From Oopsacas minuta (lineage: Eukaryota; Porifera; Hexactinellida; Lyssacinosida; Leucopsacidae), in NCBI GenBank assembly GCA_024704765.1, contig JAKMXF010000111.1, positions 1,862,058 to 1,926,057 on the forward strand: a stretch of 64,000 nucleotides of DNA, in the 5' to 3' direction. The translations under genes were made by a program, and so were the position numbers. Below the pieces are notes generated by a model. The model made no database searches. It was not told where the DNA came from and worked only from the letters and a program-made list of their open reading frames with translations. The stretch's first letter is position 1. Each line of letters opens with the position of its first letter. This document shows positions 57,349-64,000 of this stretch, in pieces.

Positions 57349-57800
57349 CTGACTTCATTTTATATAATTAGTGATTTGTGGGGTACTTTGATTGTTCATT
57401 ATTTTCAATCTTTGTGATTTTGTAGTATAATCAGTTCGCTATTTGTTATATATTATTTGTATCGTCATTGTACTTAAGAATGTTTCAATTCAAACTGTCC
57501 AGCTGGGTAATTTCTTTTGTTCTTTTCAGGATTAATCTACCTAATCTCTAGTATTCTTTTGAATTTACATAGTTAGGTGTGAAAATTTGATTTTCACGAA
57601 AAAAGTATGAAACATTCACTTTGTAAATATTCATACCCGAGGTGCAAATCCCTGACCCGACATGTATATGTGTGCCCATTTTCACTGATAGATTTCGCAC
57701 TATCGTTCGGACGTAAGTCCGGACGTCACACATCGTCCATTCCATTAAGACACCTTTCAGACACCAGAGTACGAGTACTCTAGTCTCGTGAGTTCCCCAG
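57349..57800. other. Gap between NHL gene 6 and the CFAP44 fragment
   Basis: 3' flank of NHL gene 6, then a short inverted pair (CGTTCGGACGTAAGTCCGGACGTC near 57705). No exon is seen. Confidence 0.4.
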
Positions 57801-58790
57801 CCTCTCACAAACTATCTCCCACCTTTCTATCCTTCCACCATTCATTCGGTTATGACCTACTCCGACGTTGTAACTTATACGTCATAGATCCAGACACAGT
57901 AATGTATATCAGTGGTAACCTGGTTCACTTCCTAACTCTAAGTACCGGAGAGTTGTCCTATCTTCGGTCAGCTAGTGGTCATGGTTTAGGGGCACTAGCA
58001 GTGCATCCGTCCAAGCAGTTTATAGCTGTAGCGGAGAAAGGAGTGATGCCTGTCATAAACATATTCACATATCCCGGTCTAAGATTAGATCGTGTACTCA
58101 GAGGAGGTACGGAGACAGCTTATGCTCATTTGACCTTCTCACCTGGTGATGGATTCAAGATAGCATCTGTTGGAGGGAGTCCTGATTTTATGCTTACTGT
58201 ATGGGACTGGAGACATGAAGCTATTGTACTCAGGAGTAAAGCATTCTCTCAGGATATATTCAGGTGCATGTGGATTTTGGGGGTTTGTGGGTGGTTCAGA
58301 CCTATTTTTACATATTTTGAAATTGTAGGCAGATATTTCCATATATGGAACAATGCCATAGGTTGATACGATATTCTTGTATATCCATAAACAATAAAAT
58401 TCATAATTCCCCCAAATTCGGTTGCATTATTGTATGGAGCTTTACTGTAATTAACATATTATTTCTAATAATAGCCTCCCTGGGATAATATAATTTACTG
58501 GCTATTATTCGAGGTAATACAGTATTTGAATATCTTTCATATTTTATAAATACCAAAAATTCTCGTTATATCCGACTTGTTTTACCTGAGTTTCTTATTT
58601 TTCTAGAGTATCCTTCTCACCAGAGAATGAAGGTATTCTAACCTCCAGTGGAATAGGGCAAATCAGATTTTGGAAGATGGCTTTACCTTTACAGGCTTGA
58701 AGCTACAAGGAGATATCGGTAAGTTCGGTAAGAGAGAGATTTCTTAAAGTCAGCGGGTATGCTGAATTTCTAGATGGTAAAATTCATCAA
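57801..58790 (+). pseudogene. CFAP44: CFAP44 (WD-repeat ciliary protein) fragment, damaged
   Basis: Exon one (about 57801-58263) matches the start of the WD-repeat region of CFAP44 (FHHSFGYDLLRRCNL, LRSASGHGLGALAVHPSK, FAVAEKG-like FIAVAEKG, FMLTVWDWRHEA). It joins in phase through ttctag to exon two at 58607 (VSFSPENEGILTSSG, then IRFWKM). A missing base then shifts the frame before FTFTGLKLQGDIG. A stop and second shift follow KREIS, before SGYAEFLDGK. CFAP44 is an axonemal tether/tether-head protein of ~1,850 residues. The rest is not found downstream. This is a truncated pseudogene, unless both indels are base errors and the gene continues beyond a misjoin. Confidence 0.75.
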
Positions 58791-60546
58791 ATTCCTCATC
58801 TGATGCCAAAGATGAAAAATGCGTTGAACTGAGAAACAGAAAAGGTACAGTATTCTCCGATAAGGGAAATGGTTTATTTTTTGAATGCATAGTTCAGATT
58901 GGTTCTCTCAAAACGAAAGTCAACCTGCTAGGTAATGGCATATGAAATTCTAATACATTTTATCTTTCATTCCACATTTTTGCTGTTTGAGCATATTTGA
59001 ACTTCAAAAGTTGCTATTAACAATTGTGAAAGTCTGGGAATTTAGAGAGGAATCTCATGACAGTGACGGATAACACTACGATTTCTATTACCAATTTTTC
59101 CATAAATGTAAACTGAGAATTTATAAGCCATTTAAAGTTTAGTCACTCATCTAGTTATTCTAGTAGAATTTATTACGCTTATAGCACAATATATGATAGA
59201 AATACAAGTCTTTGATCCCAACCGACTATTCAGTATATGGAGTTGTTGTGTAATGAATACTCAATGTACCAAATCGTCCTATACAGAATCGTCGTTATCC
59301 TGCCCTAGGCTGTAGCAGTATAGGAATGTAATATACCTGAAATTGGGTTTTTCGTTTCATCGGTTTCTTTTCATTTTGCAAGCTTTGTAATAATTGTTCA
59401 TTCCTAATTTCCATATATAATAATCCGATTGTTCATCAAAATACGTAGAGATTATTTAGTTTATCCGAGGTTGCAGATGTGAACGATATATTTTCTTTTC
59501 TACTTATTTCCTATCGTATTTAATCGGAGCTTCTCAGCCATCTAGCTCTACAATCGGTGGTGGATTTGTAATGGCAGCTCAGCACAATATTATGTAATTT
59601 TCAAAACTAATGGAAATGGCCATATCATTTCAAATTCCAAAAATGAGGTGATTATCTCTGTAGCCACAGTGTAGTCAAGTTTGGTCATAGACTCAAAGGT
59701 ATGATTACAGGTTGGGAACAGGGTGTATTCCTAAGTATAAATGTAAAGGAATGCTCTAAAGCACTGCCCCTTTCACTAAATTTGCGTCTCTTATGTTGTA
59801 TAATCGCCCCCCTTTGATACCCTAGTTTTCCAGGCTTCTCTACATTAACATCTTATGAAAAACAACATATTTACGCTAATTTTGGTCAAATTCAAAGTAC
59901 AAAACTTAGATGTCATCGTATTTAGTACTTTTTAGCTGAAAATCGAAGGAACATAAGCATTTACACATGTAAACGATACTTAAACATAAATTGGATAATA
60001 CAAAAATATATTACTTGATAATATTATTTTGAACTCTAATTTCTAAACTGAAAAATATAATCTAATAATCCAAATATTTCGATAAAGAATCGCCTTCGCG
60101 TTACCCCATTCCCCCCTCCCCAATACACCACTGATTGGGAAACCCTGTATTAGATTATTCCCTCATCAACAGTCATAATAATTGAGCCAATCCTTATACT
60201 ACGAACCAAAATATCTTAGCATCTAGAAATTAGAGCATGTATATTCTGAGTGTAATATGACTCATTATCCTCATATCCGATATACCACAATATAGATATT
60301 TAAGTGCAGATGCTTACATATACAATATGTCATAAATGTGTAAGATATTGGATAACTTAATAATGGCAATGAAAATACATCATATATGTGGAGGGCGTTT
60401 CAAATCAGTTGCAGCATCCTTTTTGACTTCCTAGAACCTTATTCAATGTAACATAATCTGGTTGGTTGTAAGGATATATAAGATTGTGTTAACAAGAAAA
60501 ATATTAAATAAATTTTAATTTCAGATAATTGACTTTGTCTTTCGTT
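58791..60546. other. Gene-free stretch
   Basis: No further CFAP44 exon, RNA gene or clear element was found. A CCCCATTCCCCCCTCCCC tract lies near 60105. The stretch is otherwise AT-rich. Confidence 0.45.
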
Positions 60547-61471
60547 ATGAAATTCAGAATCTGTTCATCACTGTTGTATGTGATAATACTACTGTCTTCA
60601 GTGCAATACTTCGTAAACGGACAATGTGAGTTACAAAATGGTCGAGCCGACAGACTGGGAGTGTAGGTCAAAAATAGTTTGAATAATATAACATTTGGTC
60701 ATAGATAAATAAATATCATGATGGAGCTAAAACTTAGGTTATCAAATTTATAATCTTCACACCTTTTGTTGAAGACTGAATAACCATATTTCCACACTTT
60801 TCTATGTAATTTCCAAATGAGGTATCTAATTTGTAGAAGGTCCATAAATTCCCATAAAATCTAATACAACAATGTGTAAACCGAGAAAACCCTTTTCAAC
60901 AGATTGGGGATAGTTTTAAGTATGACCTGAGTCAACACTATACAAATGAGCGGTTTACTAATAGGCTGTCTACATGTAAGAGTTATCATTACTAAATGTT
61001 AGGAATTAGATTTCCATATGTGGTCAGTCCTCAGTATTAATCGGGCGTATTCAAAGTTTATCATACAATAAATCCCTTTTGCACGCCTGTAACTGGTGTG
61101 TCGGGTTGACATTTTTAGTATACGTAATGTTTGATAATTTGAGGTTCTACGAAATCAATAAATGTATTCGGATATGCGTCGTTTCTGGAGCATCGAAATA
61201 TACAAATCGCTAGTGAATAGTTTTGTAGCCAAGCGCATGAGAATGAAATGTAATTTCATTTTGCTCTGAAAATTCATTGTAGTGCCCATAAGCGGTTGTG
61301 ATGCAATATCTAATGAAGGGACATGTTTCAGTTACTTCACAAGCTCTGGTATAAACTGGGAAGATGCTAGACTACAGTGTGTTTCAAGTGGTTACGACCT
61401 AGCTACAGTAACATCCATTGAAGAGAATACGTTAATGTATGACACTGCAACTGGTTCAACTAGTTGTTGGA
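60547..61471 (+). CDS. Secreted C-type lectin, 5' part only, cut at an N
   Basis: Exon one (60547-60625) encodes a signal peptide (MKFRICSSLLYVIILLSSV) and ends at T/gtgagt. Exon two starts at 61283 after attgtag, in matching phase. Exon two has the first half of a C-type lectin domain: CDAISNEGTCFSYFTSSGIN, NWEDARLQCVSSGYDLATV, then GSTSCW where the WIGL tryptophan sits. At that point comes the N at 61472, and what follows is retroelement sequence. The domain therefore lacks its ligand-binding half here. It is related to the lectin domain of the adhesion GPCR at 48963-54434. Confidence 0.75.
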
Positions 61472-61472
61472 N
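61472..61472. other. Single N at a context break
   Basis: Sequence changes from lectin exon to Ty3/gypsy-type integrase exactly at this base, in mid-domain. Confidence 0.95.
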
Positions 61473-62290
61473 TCGATACGCGTACCATCTCAAGTATGGA
61501 GTCTTGTAGGAATTGATCTCATCGGGCCCTTACAGGAGTCTACAAGTGGCAACAAATATATTGTAGCTATTTCAGACCACTTTTCCAAGTGGTCAGAAGC
61601 TATTGCCATTCCTGACAAATCTTCTAATCTGTAGCTGATTTTCTATACATAGTAGTTTGCAGATTGGGATGTATGGACACACTAATAAGTGATCAAGGAA
61701 GAGAGTTTGTGAACAAAGTTATTGATTATCTTCTTGACATTCTGCAGACTGAGCATCGAATTTCTTCTGCTTATCATCCTGAAACAAATGGACAACGGGA
61801 GAGAGATAACCGTACCCTGAAATCTGTATTGGTGAAATTGGTAAATGAAAGAGGTGATGATTGGCATATGTATATCCCAGGAATACTATTTGCTTATCAC
61901 ACAAGCATTCATGCTTCTACGAAATGTACTCCATTTCCAGCGATGTATTGTCGTAGTGTGAAGTTACCAATTGATTTGTCTATTAAACCTCCAAAATCAA
62001 TTGAGCAGGCGAACCCAAAAGTTTACAGGCGTTTGGCATGATGCGTGAAGCTATCAACGCCAAAATTGATCTTAATATCACAAACGCACAGAAACACCAA
62101 AAACGCAACTTTGATGACCGTCATTCTAATAGTAAAGTGTTACCACCTGGCGCAACTGTGTCTATAAAAACAGCAAGCAAATACATCGAATGTGATCGAA
62201 ATGGAACCACGCTGGATAGGTCCTTACAAAATCATTGAGTTGCTAGATAAAGGACATGCAATCCTAGAGAATATTAACACAGGTAAGTAA
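61473..62290 (+). pseudogene. Ty3/gypsy-type integrase fragment
   Basis: From the N onward the plus strand reads WSLVGIDLIGPL and VAISDHFSKWSEAIAIPDKS (first catalytic Asp region), then a stop at 61634. After a frameshift it reads TLISDQGREFVNK (second Asp) and SAYHPETNGQRERDNRTLKS (Glu region), with further frameshifts at about 62040 and 62190 and a C-terminal RWIGPYKIIELL. The order is that of an LTR-retrotransposon integrase core plus C-terminal domain, closest in feel to the KRBA2/GIN-like group. Reverse transcriptase and LTRs are absent, so it is a 3' fragment with several lesions. Confidence 0.85.
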
Positions 62291-62525
62291 CTAAAAATAT
62301 ATATAATATTGCAAATTTAAAGGTATATGATTCAAATAACAAAGCTGAAGATGGTAAATCAAAGGAAAAGAAACAATTTCAATATCACATTCTAAGATCA
62401 AGAAACTAGAGTGTACGGATGAGCTAGTTTTAATTGGAGTTAAACAAGGAGTTAAACAATTCAACCCTTTGTCTAACAAAAGAGGTTAAAGGCGACTTAG
62501 ATCTTTTTTACAACGGTTTCAAGAG

Positions 62526-62981
62526 TTGAACTTGTATACGTTCTGGGTTATGAAACCTTTTGGACCTTACCTATCTAACCCCGCGCGGATATACAGAACT
62601 AAAGGGGATGGTAATTGCTATTTCCGATCAATAAGCTACATCCTAACAGGTTCAGAAGATAGCCATATTATAATTCGTAATAAAGTCGTCCATCGCATGA
62701 GTGATAGTTTGAATGAAACACTAAGAAAGTATCCTTCTCAAATGGTTGCCAATTATGTCAGCGAAAGTGCCATTGACTCCAGTAGTGTTTGGGCAACCGA
62801 GGCAGAAATAGTGACCACAGCTAATCTTATTCAACATGATATCGTTGTGTATGCAAAGAGTGGGGATTCTATGGAATGGCTTACATACCCTGCATCTTTT
62901 ACATTAACAGAAACAACAGAAACTGCATTGTATCTGGAAAATTTAGCTGAACACTTCAATGTAGTCATTAATATACAATGA
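62526..62981 (+). CDS. OTU-family cysteine protease, probably retroelement-encoded
   Basis: A 151-residue intact frame with an OTU signature: RTKGDGNCYFRSISYILTGS holds the catalytic Asp-Gly-Asn-Cys, VWATEAEIVTTANLI is the conserved middle, and a C-terminal LYLENLAEHFNVVI carries the candidate catalytic His. OTU proteases cleave ubiquitin chains. It starts ~240 bases after the integrase C-terminus, in the same direction. OTU domains are found downstream of integrase in some invertebrate LTR elements, so this is probably the end of the same element rather than a host gene. Unlike the integrase it has no stop or shift. The ATG at 62526 may be internal to a longer product. Confidence 0.65.
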   Translation: MNLYTFWVMKPFGPYLSNPARIYRTKGDGNCYFRSISYILTGSEDSHIIIRNKVVHRMSDSLNETLRKYPSQMVANYVSESAIDSSSVWATEAEIVTTANLIQHDIVVYAKSGDSMEWLTYPASFTLTETTETALYLENLAEHFNVVINIQ

Positions 62982-64000
62982 TACTAGAAACAGAGACTAT
63001 ATTTTCCTATCTGTTCATTAGTACCATAGATTCATTATTGTATTCGCACAACTCAACACACCTTAGATTCATTATTGTATTAGCAGATGATTTAAAAGAA
63101 CTACTAATCACTATAATCTCATTGGGAATATTTACTCAGGGTATAAACTAGGCTAGGCAGTTTATACCCTGGAGGTTAATCTAGTCTAGGCTAGTTTATA
63201 CCCAGGGGGATAATCTAGGCTAGCCCAGATTATACCCGGGTATATTCTGACGGGAGGTTAATCTAGGCTGCTACACCGGGTATATTCAGGCCCTCTGATT
63301 CTGAGAGGGGGGCCAGAATGGCCGAAAAACTATTGCTGGCCAGCCGGGAAATACTCCAATGAGTCTAACTGTTCCGCATTAAGCTGCATAGCGCAACTCC
63401 ATAGTCTCAGGTTACTGTTTTGAAATGTTACAAGTTACCAATTGGGAATATGTAGATCGAGTCATAGTTTTTCCGAGAAATTTTTTGCGAGGTTTTTTGC
63501 GGGCCGGCCAAATCAATTGCAGGCAGTTTCACGGTTAGAAATTTTGGCGCGTGCACCTTTGAGGGCTATTTTCCCTGGGCCTCACGCCCTCACGCTCTAA
63601 AGGCCTCCAAATCTATTTCATCGAATATTCATCACAATATTTGGGTAATATGTACTCAAATTCGGGAGAATAGCAAAATGTCCCTGAAAACCTAAAATCA
63701 AACCCATTTCAAGCAACCTTTGAAATAGAAAGTGAGCGCATCTGCCCCCAAGTATGGCGGTTAATCGATGACTCACTTGTGTAACTTTCTCTTTTTATTG
63801 GATATTTACTTTGCTATAATCTATCTACATAAGTTTTAGCTTACAAATTCAACAATATACTTTCTAATAGGAAACGTTAATTTCATTCGCTCCAAATTAA
63901 GTTCCTTCCTTGTTACTTCCGTTCTGTTAATTTAATAGAGCTATAATTTCCTGTAATTAAGTACTAATATTATTCTTACCATTATAGATCCAAGAAGAAT
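62982..64000. other. Repeat-rich end of window
   Basis: Apart from the GGGTATA/TAATCTAGGCTAG block (63120-63300), GC-richer DNA at 63290-63600 looks like transposon sequence. No gene is recognised to the end of the window. Confidence 0.4.
63120..63300. repeat. Short repeats of TAATCTAGGCTAG and TATACCC
   Basis: Four to five copies of (G)TTAATCTAGGCTAG alternate with TTATACCC or GGGTATATTC in both orientations. They form an imperfect palindromic array, probably a small foldback element. Confidence 0.6.

Overview
This is an AT-rich animal nuclear window with short spliced exons (GT-AG introns, one predicted GC-AG), orthologues of animal or ciliary genes (a Rac-type GTPase, LRRC74-like, CFAP44-like, RSL1D1, Fem-1-like, an adhesion GPCR) and very many small DNA transposons. 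The large set of coiled-coil/NHL-repeat genes without RING or B-box suggests a sponge or another early-branching metazoan. That is an inference from gene style. No marker in the window fixes the species.

Layout. 0-8.9 kb: a decayed hAT transposase, about 3 kb of degenerate ~40-bp repeats, and a 2.4-kb DNA transposon with ~150-bp inverted termini and an unfamiliar Cys/His-rich transposase. 8.9-22.9 kb: the left part of a large inverted duplication (truncated GPCR, NHL genes 1 and 2) interrupted by an 8-bp-TSD hAT element and an internally deleted hAT. 23-26 kb: an NHL gene remnant and a four-exon Rac-like GTPase with altered catalytic residues. 26.8-36.8 kb: a five-exon LRRC74-like LRR/EF-hand gene on the minus strand, with two plus-strand genes nested in its introns (an NHL gene and a small-Maf-like bZIP). 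38-41.5 kb: a Fem-1-like ankyrin gene and RSL1D1. 44.6-50.9 kb: the right arm of the inverted duplication. 49-54.4 kb: an 11-exon gene that assembles in frame into a C-type-lectin/GAIN/GPS/7TM adhesion receptor of 725 residues. 56-64 kb: another NHL gene, a damaged CFAP44 fragment, a lectin gene cut at an N, and a Ty3/gypsy-type integrase followed by an OTU protease.

The most notable items are the lectin-type adhesion GPCR, which single-ORF inspection would split into a 'lectin' and a '7TM protein', the Rac paralogue changed at codons 11-13, 60 and 61, and the mosaic inverted duplication. The two single Ns in the window (8904 and 61472) both sit at abrupt changes of context, so joins there may be assembly products. 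All splice models were derived by eye from splice-site consensus, phase and family similarity. No transcript data or database search was used.
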